Assembly (NCBI GenBank): GCA_021464245.1
Contig: JADCRB010000068.1
Span: forward strand, 9,718,748 to 9,782,747
Direction of reading: 5' to 3'
Source: Carallia brachiata
Lineage: Eukaryota > Streptophyta > Magnoliopsida > Malpighiales > Rhizophoraceae
DNA length: 64,000 nt
In this document: piece by piece, positions 46,261 through 57,459 of the stretch
Layout of the letters: each line of letters opens with the position of its first letter
How positions within the stretch are numbered: the stretch's first letter is position 1
Made by a program: the position numbers and the translations under genes
Notes under the pieces: generated by a model
Told to the model about the DNA's origin: nothing
What the model saw: only the letters and a program-made list of their open reading frames with translations
Database searches by the model: none

Positions 46261-48894
46261 TCAGGAATACGACTTCATTAGAGGTTCACATTCAAAATTT
46301 GTGTGCTCCAGTATTGGTCCAAGCCTAACTAGCTTAGGTATAATAACATTGTTTCTGACAGAACAAACAAGGGGGTTTTCCCACTGCAAGAGTGATCCGA
46401 CAAGATTTGCGCGAATGGTTAAGGGGAATATCCGCGGCCATCTTTCGCTTCCATATGACCTGAAGGCATCTTCCACAGATGCAGGTCCAGACCTGATTGC
46501 ATCCGCAAGCTTCCTTGCTAGAACTACTGCATCTTCCAATGCACAACACCCACCTTGACCTAAATTGGGGGTCATTGGGTGCCACGCATCTCCTACCAGT
46601 ACAACCCTGCCTTTTGAAGCAGTAGGGCTTATGGCGGGCCAAAGCCAACGGTCTACTAGGGGAGTTTTACTGATTGTTTCATCTGGACTTACATCTATTA
46701 AGCTCAATAGCTCAGAGGGCCAATCCTTGACTAGTTCTTTGGCTTCCTTTTTCAATGCCGACAGATCAATAATTTTTGGACCTGCAAAAAGACATTGTTA
46801 GGACTATCTTACCTGGACGAGATGACCAGATCGGCCACGGTTAAGATTGTTGACCTGGAGTTGGGCTGTTTAAGCAAATAAACCAGTAAACTTTTGTTGG
46901 CGAAACAGGTACATATCCTGCACGGAGTCCCCTCCCGTAGACATAATTCACTCTTGGCTCAAATGGCTGTCCTTCAGGATAAAATCCTAGTCCACGGAAA
47001 GCACAGTGCCCCACATACTTCGCCTCAGGGAAACCCATCCACTTTGCTACACGAGATCGGATGCCATCGCAACCAATAACAACCTGTTGCAAGAGGAAAT
47101 AATCTAAATGATACAGAGAATGAGTCCTTGGAGTGAAATGACCAAGAAAAGTTTCCACTTTTGAGTAACCTTAGCAAGCAGCCGATGGCCATCCGCAAGC
47201 TCCAGAAGAGTGTCACTATTTTCAGCAGTCTCAATCTTCGCCAGCCTAGAAGAGAAATGGATTGCATCTGGTGGCAACTGATTGGCAAGAGTCTCCAGAA
47301 GTATTCTCCTCTCTACCGCACGAACTTCTTGACTGTTAATTCACAGTTTAATTTGGAAAAGCGAGATGAGTACTCATTTAAGCCTAGCAAACATAGATTA
47401 GTACTCATTTAAGCCTAGCAAATAGCAGTGGAAATCCATGCTTTGAACAGAATCTGAAAGATACCCAACAAAATATGAAAGTGTTGGAGTCAATACCTTA
47501 TATCTTCATCTTTGAACCTGAAGGAGCGCAGCTCACTTCCATCTTCTGACTTCACCACCATCCTGCACCGCTGATCCCGTGAACAAGTTCAGGGAAAAAT
47601 AACAAAAGCTTGCACGAATCCTCAAGGCATAACGCGGAAAAGAAAGAATAATACTCGGAAAGTAGAAACATAAAACTTTTTAACAGAGGATTTAGCAATA
47701 GTTAAAGCGGTTAGAAGCAGTAACTTTTAACCCAGAAAATTGGGGTTCGAACTTCTAATTCCTCCCTTATCATTTCTCATCTCCAACCACTGGACTACCA
47801 GCTCCAAAACGACCCAAGAAAACTTTTTGGCAATGCAGTTGGTGGGAGATTTGAAAAATAAAAAAATAGATAAACTTTAGATTCTATTAGATTAATTGTT
47901 TGTCTCACTAAACGTGTCTACATAATCTTGTTGAAATAGAAAACAAGCACAGATAAATGAAATAATGGAAGCATAATTGAACCAAGGAAAGGAAGGCATA
48001 CCCTTGAATTTCAAGAAATTGGTTCCTAAGATCGCTTCCAACTCCAATTGCATCCAACACCCGCCACCCATTCTTAAAAAGTGTGAGTGAGGCTCCAGTA
48101 GTTCTAAGTGACTCTGCCTGCTCAAGCACCAAAGACTGTATTCCAAGTCTACAAACACTTGAAGTTCACAGAATGAACATTCAATTAGCACGAACTATGA
48201 TCAGAAAGTGCTGCTACCATAAGTTGATACCATGTATAGCCAACCAAGCACAGAAGCACTCAAAAACTAAGAAAACAACCAAAGCAAAAGGGTGTGCTAG
48301 CCTAAGCACCTTTACTTTGCCATTTTTTCTACTATAAGAAAATGTTGATGTGTGTGAAAATATACGCAATTTTACTCTCATTTTTAATAAAATAAAATTT
48401 TGTTTGCGACTCGAAACTGTGACCATCAAGTCCTAATTGAGTGTGTTTATACTTACAACAAAGCTTACTCTTCGTTAAAAGAGAGAGTTTACCATTTTTT
48501 TTTTTTTAAAGTTCCAAGTTAAGGAGATATAATGACAATTAAGGGTGTGGCTAGAATATGACCTCTGAAGGGAAACTGCAGTGGCAAGTCCAGCAATCCC
48601 AGCACCCACGATGACAATATCCTCTTTACAAACATCAGTTTTCTGAGCTTTAATGATCGTAAACAAAGATTTGGGTTTGGCCCCATTTCGGATTAGAAGC
48701 CAAAATCGGCTTTGAGTGTATGGTCTAGCTGGGAAACGGCTCAGCGAAGATGTTGAGACATAAGAGTTGATAAAGAGAAGTGAGGAACCAACTGCCGCTG
48801 CCATTGATGTTGGAACGGAGAAACTGTGCAAAACTGGTGGGTAAGTGGTTTGGCTGAGGAAACCTGCGGTGGAGATGAAGAGATTTGTGATCAT
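46261..48894 (-). CDS. FAD-dependent monooxygenase, CTF2/MO1-like
   Basis: Six exons on the minus strand (48563-48894, 48002-48148, 47497-47562, 47170-47332, 46855-47083 and 46261-46781) join in phase to 485 aa. The first about 85 residues look like an organelle targeting sequence. They are followed by the FAD dinucleotide fold IVIVGAGIAGLATA (GxGxxG at 97-102), RAVERR, the second FAD motif VVIGCDGIRSRVA, and the GD motif VVLVGDAWHPMTPNLGQGG that binds the FAD ribityl chain. The C-terminus contains QWENPLVCSVRNN and ends a few residues after TNFECEPL. The resemblance is strongest to Arabidopsis CTF2A/CTF2B and MO1 (from memory), which are often annotated as FAD-dependent urate hydroxylase-like. 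The real substrate in plants is not settled. The start ATG at 48894 is the first in frame; Met31 is an alternative. No lesion is seen, in contrast with several neighbours. Confidence 0.92.
47692..47790 (+). repeat. tRNA-like / SINE-like block in intron (tentative)
   Basis: TTAGCAATAGTTAAAGCGGT resembles an A box, and GGGGTTCGAACTT about 50 bases later resembles a B box. It lies within the intron between exons 2 and 3 of the FAD monooxygenase gene, in the opposite orientation. No complete cloverleaf is visible. Confidence 0.3.
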
Positions 48895-51222
48895 TCATTC
48901 AACTAGATTTTTTTTCCCGGGAAAAGTGACTTTGACGAATGGAATGACCATGGTCCATGCTCCGTAGCCATTGTTGGAAACTCAGATATGTCTGGCTGAC
49001 CAGAGCCAGAAATTGTTACAGCCCAAATGTGCCGTGTTTGGCCCAAAATATATAAGCTTTTGGACTGTAACCCATAAGTGGAGTTTTAGGTTTTTGGAGA
49101 CCCAGTTGCCCAGCATAGGGTGATGATTTATGGTTAGTGGCTGCCAATGCAGTATAATTGAGCATAAGTCAAAGTGATTGGGTATAGTGATTGTCAATTA
49201 CAATGTCTGATAATCGATTCGTACTTTCTGAAACGCTGATCTTGGACCGTTCGGCCAACCCCAATCCTTCTTTGTTTTTACACAATATTAATTTCCCGGA
49301 AAAATGTTCTCATAACAAGCACACCACAGCAACCAACACAAGGCATTCGTACCATGATTTTTGACTTTGAATCCTAATTAAGATGTTCAGTGAAGTTAAC
49401 AGGAGGTTTAGTTTTGAATAGTTCTAAGAGAGATTAGTGACTATTATTGAATATCGTAAATTTTATTTCTTTATAAATTTAGTATAGAGTTACAACATAT
49501 TATGTAGTATAATTGATGTAATCTTTGAAACTGTAAAATTTACACGTCTATTTTTTCATTTTTATAAACCAAAAATAAAGCTAATTATTCGTGGCAAATA
49601 TTAATTTATTTTTGAAACTTGGCTTGGGTTGTTTTTTTTCTTTATTTTTGAAGTGTGTTATGTAGTCCGAAGGAAAGCTAATGTCGTCAAATGTAGTTAG
49701 TCAGAAGAAACACAACAAGAATTTGATGACAATTTTGCATTTGATTCACAATGTTATTAATCTATTTTCTTAATCATATGCTACTTATACAATGTAGTTC
49801 TCTTAAACTAAACATAATTTCATACTTGGTTTAGCAAACGAAGTAAGAAGTCTATTAGTTTGAACGAGTAAATAGTAAGAATCCAAACTAGATGGAAAAA
49901 TCTTAGACTAAGATTCTTAGTAGTCAAATTGATTATTCATATGCGATTAATATTTTGCTCAAATTTGATGGTTTTATATCTAAGTTTTGATGAATAAATA
50001 CTAAGCTAAACGAGATGCAATTGATTTTTTGTCTTGCAAGAATAATTAAATTAATTGTTCACACACAATTAGTGTTTCAGTATTCTTTTTTGATCTATAA
50101 AGAAGATGACAGCTCATCGTTAAGAAAGGAGCAGATGAGCAAGATAATTGGAGTTAAAAAAAAACTGATCACTAAACAAATTTATCTCAATACTCACACT
50201 TCAAATTTATATAAAAGACCAATAAACCAAGAAAATCTGTATATAGTGTGCAGAGTCTAAAACTATATAACTAGCATAGATTATTTATCTCGGTAGGTTA
50301 TTCAATTTTTTTAAAAAAAAATTGAAATTTGTAACTCATTCGACGACTTAAAAAAATTTCTATGCTAAATACTTTTTATTCATCGAATTTTGCATGCAAT
50401 ATCCATTTTTATGCTTTTTACTATAAATCTTTTCGATTAGAAAGCATTTCTAGCGAGGTCGCCGCGGTGACTGGCGAGTAAGAAATTAATGTTGGTCCAA
50501 TATTTGAGAATTACTACATATATTATGCCTTTAAGTTAAAGGACCAACCCTTGCTAGGCATTGGTAATTTGGTAGGCACAACTTTCTCACGACCATGACG
50601 ACAATGGTGTGGACAGAATTTTCTTTTCTTTTCTTCTTTTTTTGAAACATATACCGATTAGAATTTAAATTCTAAATTTTTAATCTAAAGATGACCCAGT
50701 ATTAGTGGGCTATTGTTTATTGGTTGTGCTAATTAATCAATGCATGTTGTTGAGCGGTTGAACAAGGAATGGGTGGGCAGCGGACAGTTGTACGATTGAT
50801 CAGAGTCTTATTATATTTTTGGAAAATTTTTTATTCGATTTTTTTTCTTAAATTGTAACAAATTTTTTATTTTTTATAACTGATAACATTATTTTTGATA
50901 ACAAAAAATTATAAACTTTTTTGTTATAAAAAATAATACTATTGTAACGAAAAATATAGAACTTATTATACTTCGAACAAAAAAATCAGACAAAAATTTT
51001 ATATAACCCTACTTTATATAACCCAGACTCTGTTTGTTTCGTTGGAAAACAAAATTTTGTAAAAAATATTTTTTAAAAACTGTTTTTTCTAGGAAAAAAA
51101 TATATTCTTTTTCAGCATTTGTTTTTTGTTTTTTTTGTTTTTGTGAGAAGAGCATTTGTTTTTTATATAAAACAAGTAGTTTTATTTTTTTGTGTACATA
51201 AAAATTATTAATTTTTTAAAAA
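48895..51222. other. Intergenic, no gene seen
   Basis: The 5' flank of the FAD monooxygenase gene, followed by AT-rich sequence. No element was recognised with confidence. CTCTGTTTGTTTCGTTGG near 51017 resembles a MITE terminus. Confidence 0.5.
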
Positions 51223-51600
51223 TTAATTAAAAAAAACCTTTAGAAAAATGATTTGGCTCGTATCCGAACCCACCCAATCTCCAAAAGAGTTGGTTTGCCC
51301 TCTCTTCGGATCCTGATGTCCGAACCGGTTGTCGTCTCCTCCGACCAGACCTGCGAGCACGTCTCTGTCCAAGTATGTCGCCACCTTGGTTTCACGCCGG
51401 TTCTTGAACATGGAGCCGCCCAAGTCAACAATTTTGGTGTCGATAATTTTGGTGCACGAAGATGAAAGAATCTTCGCCGCTTTCGAGGTGGAAGTTGGAT
51501 TCGAATCCGGATCTTGGGTTTTGGAAATAGAGCTGTGGCAGGTTGTGGCAGACAACTCTCCAGTGGTGTTAATCTCCCACACGGCAACCAGGCTCTAATT
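51223..51600. other. GC-rich island, possible gene fragment of unknown identity
   Basis: A roughly 380-bp block of balanced base composition in very AT-rich DNA, with open frames on both strands (minus-strand frames of 115 and 119 codons; plus-strand frames of 70 and 89 codons). None shows a motif I recognise. It could be a captured gene fragment, a retroposed piece, or chance. Confidence 0.3.
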
Positions 51601-52849
51601 GCGGATGAAGGACAGTCTATACTACAATGAAGTATATAAAAGATACATAATTAATTTAATAATAATAAATAATTTATTTATTTTTTATTTTTTTAAATTT
51701 AATAATTTTTTATAATTTAATAATTCAAATTTTTGTATAACTACTGTATTTCACTTATACGACCCTACTTATCTTTTTCCATTGCAGAAAAGGACGTCAC
51801 AAATAAAAAATTGAGTGTCATCTTCCTTACAAATTAATTACGTTTTTATGTTAATTGAATATTATTTTCTGTTAATTAATTTTTTTTAATATCTCCAACG
51901 TCAGAAAATTTCAACAATATTTTTTTAAAATGGTATTTTCTGCAAAATTAGCGGATCCTACCTTAAAACTCGAGATAAATAACATGGTCCAATTTTTTTT
52001 CTTAAAGTAATCAAAATTTGTTAGACTGTCAAATGCATAATAATAAAGAGAAATGTGATGTGTAATGTTCGATTTGTTTTGTCTTTTACAATTACTGAAT
52101 AATTATGGTATATTTTGACATTTATTTTAAATAAATTTTATAACCATCTGTCGTCGGATCACAACTCACAAGATCCAGTTACCACAAAAAAGATGAAAAT
52201 GTAAAATATGGTATAATAGATAATTTTATGGTATATTAGATATAATTGGCTATGGTATATAATTATGGTATATTAGTCATGAGATATTTAATTTTGCAAC
52301 CACAGCAATGCTCGACACGAGCTGGCCATGTCTACGCAAGCCACTCAAGGGATCAGCCGCATAACTACGAGTGCACCGAACATGTTAAATGCATCATGTT
52401 CGTCGTGGGACGAACGTTACGTTTACATATTTAATAAGATATGTAATAAATTTATCGATATTTAATAATTTATTTATTTTTTTAAATTTAATATATTTTT
52501 TAAAATTAAAAAATATATATCACTGCATACACTATAGTTGCTGTTCTCATCTATATTTTTCATTGAGCAGGCTTTACGATAAAAATACGTAGGAATATTT
52601 CAAATATAAAATTTGGACAGATTTGGAACAGAATTATTACTCTTCGTTGTTAACAATTAATGTTTTTCCCCAAAAAAAAAACAAAAAACTACTGATGTCA
52701 GATTATTTTTAAAATTTTGAATATTGATTGTGTGACTGTTTTCTTTGTGACTTTTCAAAATACGAAAATAAAAAAAGGACCACAGGCATGCATCAGTAGA
52801 ACCCAACCCTATACAAGTCAATTTTATTTTTAGGCTAAACCTAAACATT

Positions 52850-53100
52850 GTTTGGTGTGCAAAAGATAGGTGGAGAGAAAAAAAAAATATTATTATTATT
52901 TATTTTTTATATTTTTTTTCTGAATTTTTATTTTTATTTAAATAATTTATTTTTCTCATTATTTTTTTCTTACAAATTATTATTTATTTTTTTATCATAT
53001 ATTTTTTAATTTTTTTTCATTATTTAAAATAACTGTATTTTTTTTTCACTTTCTTTTTCTTTCCCCTTCTTTCTCTATCTTTCCTCTTACTCCAAACACT
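52850..53100. mobile_element. MITE with purine/pyrimidine terminal inverted repeats
   Basis: The left end GTTTGGTGTGCAAAAGATAG followed by GTGGAGAGAAAA is mirrored by the right end, where TCTTTCCTCTTACTCCAAAC sits next to a CTTTCTTTTTC stretch. The interior is A/T-only. GTTTGG termini of this kind are typical of hAT-like MITEs. Confidence 0.55.
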
Positions 53101-53224
53101 ACATAATTGTCAGTTGCTTCGTTGTGTTTGTTCTTGCTAGGCAAACAAACTATTAAAACTACTGGCTAACCAACCGTGGTGGCAAGTGAAAATTAACTTG
53201 ATGCCACCTCCATTGTCGATTTCA

Positions 53225-53340
53225 TCTACCAGCAGGCATCGGGTCAAATGGTAAGAATCTGATACTGATTAACTAAAGATCTTAGATTCGAGTTTTAAAA
53301 ATGTAGTGGCGTTAAATACCTATTGGAAGATTTTTATCGC
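53225..53340 (+). repeat. tRNA-like / SINE-like block (tentative)
   Basis: GGGTCAAATGGTAAG (A-box-like) and GATTCGAGTTT (B-box-like) are spaced about 45 bases apart, as in tRNA-derived SINEs. The anticodon region does not form a clear stem. Confidence 0.35.
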
Positions 53341-53739
53341 TTTTCAAAATTTTACTTAGGTCAATACAAATTAGTCAACTTAACAAACTGAATACAGAAC
53401 AGACATATAAAAAAGAGTCTATTACATCTCTTGATTGGTTGTTGGCTATGAAGGGACACTTTCTTTGTATTAATTGCACAATCCCTGCTTTGTTTGGCTT
53501 ATCGTTGGAATCGAAAGAGAAAGGAAATTGATTGAAATCTGCTGTTTGGGAAGACAATAGAAAAGAGTTAGAAAGTGTACAGTAGTTATCAAATTAACTT
53601 ATTCAATTTATTTTTTTAAAAAATAATTATACACATAAAAGTACAATTACTAAAATAACTTCAATATTACCTCTTAATTTTAACCCACTATTTATTTATT
53701 TATAGGGGTATTTTGTACTTTTATTATACACTTTCTTTC

Positions 53740-53866
53740 TCATAATTTTTTCAAACAATCCAAATACAAAATTTTACTTTTTTATCATTTTCTCATAATT
53801 TCTTTTCAAATTATTTTCTTTTCATCACTTTCTTTCTCGTCAAAATCTCACAATCCAAACAATCAT
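53740..53866 (-). mobile_element. MITE of the TGTTTGGAT family, antisense copy
   Basis: Ends AAAATCTCACAATCCAAACA at about 53866, the complement of the terminus at 42770. It also has an internal CAAACAATCCAAATAC repeat of the same terminus near 53753, suggesting a nested or doubled element. Confidence 0.5.
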
Positions 53867-54995
53867 CGGCCTTTCTTCTCCTGTTCGTTTTTTCAAAAAT
53901 AAATTTTGCTAATTCATGATAACCTTATTCAATTTTTTTTTAATATAGGTAGCGTTTCACATGCACACCAAACAAGATTGTGCTAGTTCATTGTAGTTAC
54001 GTAGTTTGGGTCATCTACACTAGATTCATGAGAGAGCAAACTTTAGAATCTAACAAGCATCTCCAAATCGTTCGAGACCTAATATAAGTCAAATACATTT
54101 AATCTTACTACTTCACCTTAGCATGACTTTAATTTGTAATTTCTCACATAAATTGAAATCTTTTAGCCAGGAGAATTATACAAGCGATGATACCTTATTT
54201 AATACAATAACGGGAAACTGTATTTCTTTACCTGTTCAATAATAGATTTTATAAAGATAAAATTGAATGCATTGATTTCGCATGTAAAACAAATTATTGT
54301 ACGCCTTAAAAATAAGGTGCTCAATCGTTAAAAAGAGTTAATGATGGTCTAGAAATGAGGTGGTTAAGAGTTACCTGCTTATACTAAAACCTGTAAATTA
54401 TTATAGATTATGATGAAGAGAAACTTTTTGCAAATTTTCTTGGCAATTTAATTAAATGGTCTTATAATAGATCAAATTACTTAATCTACTCTTCCATTAT
54501 TTGTTAAAGAACACCATTTTCTTGTGATATGCAAATTTGATGAGATCTGAATCATAATAACTAATAAGAAAGTACTATAGTCAAAATCATATGCTTGCTT
54601 TAAATTAGCACTAATTGAACATGGTTTATGGAAAATCAACGAAAGAAAAAAAAGAAAAAAAACATACGAAATGGGCATTAAATTGAAGATTAGTTATCTT
54701 CTGCTCACCAAAATTTGTTTTGACGAGCCCTTTCTCGTCTCATAAATGCTCGTGGAAGCAAGTTATTAGGTGTACCCGCAAACCTGTTCTACACAAACTA
54801 TACTACCGACCACTATTAAAACGAGTACATGACATCGCTTATTCCATAAATGATATGAATAGTCCATAATCTTGATAGGTCATTTTCAACATTGGGTGTC
54901 TTTTTTATTTTAATTAATTATTTTAATTATAACTCTTGAGATTTTCAGTAGAAATAATTTGAGAAGCATAGCAAATATTTCAAAGTGACAACATG

Positions 54996-55004
54996 TTTAT
55001 AAAT
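54996..55004 (+). promoter_or_regulatory. Possible TATA box of the BAHD-like gene
   Basis: TTATAAATA about 50 bases upstream of the ATG chosen at 55049. Position and sequence fit a TATA box with a very short leader. Confidence 0.4.
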
Positions 55005-55048
55005 ACTTGGCATTGGATCAAGTGGCTCTCGCGTTATCAAGTGGCAAA

Positions 55049-56717
55049 ATGTCCAATAATATGGGTAACTTTCGCCCTCGATTAGAATTTGAAGGCGTCC
55101 AAACCGTGGTACCCATCACTGTGACCAATCCACGGCAGACACGCCGTGTCTCGGTCAACGGCACGGTGGGTCCGGGAATTTTCCGGGGATGCCTTAACGT
55201 AGTGCTTTACTACAACAAGGCAAAGTCGGAGGACTCGGGTTGGTTAGTAGCCGGGTGGTTTAAGGAGTCACTTCAGAGGTCTTTGGAGGAGGAACCGTTG
55301 CTTAGTGGAAGGCTGAGGAGAGGTGAAGATGGTGAGCGACAGCTAGAGATTGTGTCTAATGATAGTGGTATTAGACTTGTTGAGGCAAAGACTCCAATGA
55401 CTTTGCAAGAGATTACTGATATGAAAGAAAGGGAAAAGTTTGAGGCTGAGCTTGTCTTTTGGAAGCAAGTTGAGGAACAAGAACCACAATTCTCTCCACT
55501 ACTCTATGTCCAGGTAAGTGATATTGACTAATATATTTTTGGAAAAATTTTGGCAGTTTTACTTAAATAGAGTAGTAATAAAATAATACGAGTCCTTGAT
55601 TGGTTTAATTTATAAAAAAAATAAATAAATAAAATATTAAATATTGTTAAATAAAACTTTATTACTACTTGTTACTAACAATGTGAAGTTATGTAATAAA
55701 ACTCTTAATTTTTTTCTTCTTCTCCTCTTTTCTTCCCATTAGAATCATTATATATAGATGACTTTCGATTCCAAGTCTTTAAAGACAATATTAAGACTTT
55801 ATCAGCCAAACTAGGCATGACTATTTCAATGGTTGGTTTTCAGTTGAGGGTATTTCCCCCTACCACTCTCTTGCCCAACAACAAAACATCAATTCCAAAT
55901 TTAATTTAGATTAACTACATGAAAATATTTTCGTTATTTCGTTTTATCGTATACTAACTCAGTTGTAAGACTTAATTATTTTAAATCCTTTCTAACTATC
56001 GATTTTCCAGTCAACTTAAGTTTAATTCTCCCTCCCTTTACTTGCACAACTGCTATAATTTTCAGAGGGAAAGACTTCAAGCGTTATTGACATTTTACAG
56101 GTCACTAACTTCCAATGTGGTGGATACTCAGTTGGGATTAGCTGCAGCCTTCTCTTAGCAGACATTTTGATCATCGACAACTTCATTCCCAGGTGGGCCA
56201 ACATTCACAAGGACATATCTCCAAAAATGAAGTCCTCAAATTGCCCATATTTTACCTTCCAAATCTCAAACCACCTAATTTCTCTCTTGCTGGCACCTTA
56301 AGTCCAACTCCTAGTAATAAGTGTGGCCAAACCAAGCTTTTCAAGGTTGCCAATGAAAGTATGGATTTTAAGAATGACTTGGGCAAAACCGTAGCATGGT
56401 CTTTCATTGAGGAGGCAGAGTCCAAATTTGATACAAATATGCCATCAGAGATTAATCTTCTGGTGAAGGAATCCCCCATGGTTATAAAAATACACAATTG
56501 CAAGAAACAAGAGCATGCCAACTTTAATTTGAATCTCAAGAACAGAGTCACCTGTTCAAGTTGGGCAGACCTGGGGATCAATGGTGTAGCTTTCCATGAA
56601 GGCCACAAGCCTGCCCGTGTTTCACTTTGGGTTGGATCAATTGATGATGGACTTATAATGGCAATCCCAAATTCAATTGCTTCTGAAGTGAACATTATAG
56701 TCTCAGTCCCCAATTAA
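55049..56717 (+). pseudogene. BAHD-fold acyltransferase-like protein, frame-broken and lacking the catalytic His
   Basis: Exon 1 is 55049-55513 and exon 2 is 56101-56717, with a GT-AG intron. The N-terminal part (VGPGIFRGCLNVVLYYNKA, then EEPLLSGRLRR) is the classic BAHD fold start with the PL.GRL.R motif. Exon 2 begins VTNFQCGGYSVGISCSLLLAD. The family's HxxxD would need His where Leu172 stands, so the active-site base is absent. The DFGWG loop is DLGIN. Sense is lost after KDISPK: reading on gives a stop at 56299-56301, while the next frame continues NEVLKLPIFYLPNLKPPNFSLAG to a stop at 56715-56717. One A is missing at or near the A5 run 56223-56227. Restored, it would be about 360 aa, short for the family (about 430-450). 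Catalysis looks unlikely, and a CER2-like non-enzymatic role is only a thought. The intron carries an antisense LINE remnant. TTG at 55007 was rejected as a start. Confidence 0.8.
55874..56043 (-). mobile_element. LINE 3'-end remnant, antisense in intron
   Basis: Runs from CAACAACAAAACATCAATTCC and contains TTAATTATTTTAAATCCTTT, CTAACTATCGATT and GTCAACTTAAGTTTAATTCTC. These align with the reverse complement of 61895-62095 (for example TTAAATCCTTTCTAACTACC then GATTCCCAAGTTAAG). It is the same LINE family, in the intron of the BAHD-like gene. Confidence 0.75.
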
Positions 56718-57459
56718 GGAGATTTAATGTTAAGGGAGTTGCTATTTATGTATGTTACATTTCTTTTCTTGCGTCGGATTATATTAGAAAAGTTCGGATG
56801 TCTTTATTCAGGTGATATATTCTAAAAATAAAAAATAAAAAAATCATTTGTTTATCTAATTTAAATTGTAAACTCTTTCATGGTTTTTAAGAAAATTCAT
56901 AGACCAAGTCAGTGCCAGTTGTCTCACTTCTCATCAAAATGGAACTCCACTAGTATCGCCTTAGAAAAGGCTGGTGCACGAGCTTCTATTATTGTTGGGT
57001 ATGGGAATGGTTGAGTGTACTGTGTACCCAATTTTATTCTTGTTTTTTACTTTAGCTCGAAGTTATAACATTTTTTTAAGTACATGATATGAGTATGAAG
57101 AGGGTTGCATCCATTACACTACATACATTTGGATGCATCTTGTACCTATGTCGTGTCTGAAGCATAAGAAACTTTGGTGAATGAGGTACTGAAATAAAGA
57201 TATTTCACTTCGCTTTGAGTCAATAACCAAGTCACGACTCAACCCTGCAAGTTGTCAGATTAAAGTAGAGAAGTTTTTCAGTATTTATAGCACCAATAGT
57301 TACTATATTTTTCTTGCAATAACAGTGTTCTAATTTAGAACCGTGGGGTGACAGATGGAGTTCAAGCCCTTCATGGTGCCCCCTTGGTAATATACAATTC
57401 TTGTGAGCAGGACACATTGACTCTAGTCAATACCTATAAATTATTTGTAGGCTCAATTT
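56718..57459. other. Intergenic between convergent BAHD-like and transporter genes
   Basis: About 0.74 kb of 3' flanks, no further gene recognised. Confidence 0.6.

Larger units (their letters stand above)
51601..54990. other. Intergenic MITE-rich stretch
   Basis: It contains AT-rich MITE-family copies at about 51620-51770 and 52430-52530, a MITE at 52850-53100, a SINE-like block near 53225-53340 and an antisense TGTTTGGAT-family MITE at 53740-53866. No gene recognised. Confidence 0.5.

Noticed and set aside
55007..55048. TTG-initiated 14-codon N-terminal extension of the BAHD-like protein
   Set aside because: TTG is not a normal plant start, and a TATA-like box lies at 54996-55004. The ATG at 55049 is preferred.
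56252..56713. 153-codon minus-strand frame opposite the BAHD-like exon 2
   Set aside because: It is an antisense shadow; the + strand shows BAHD motifs and splice signals.
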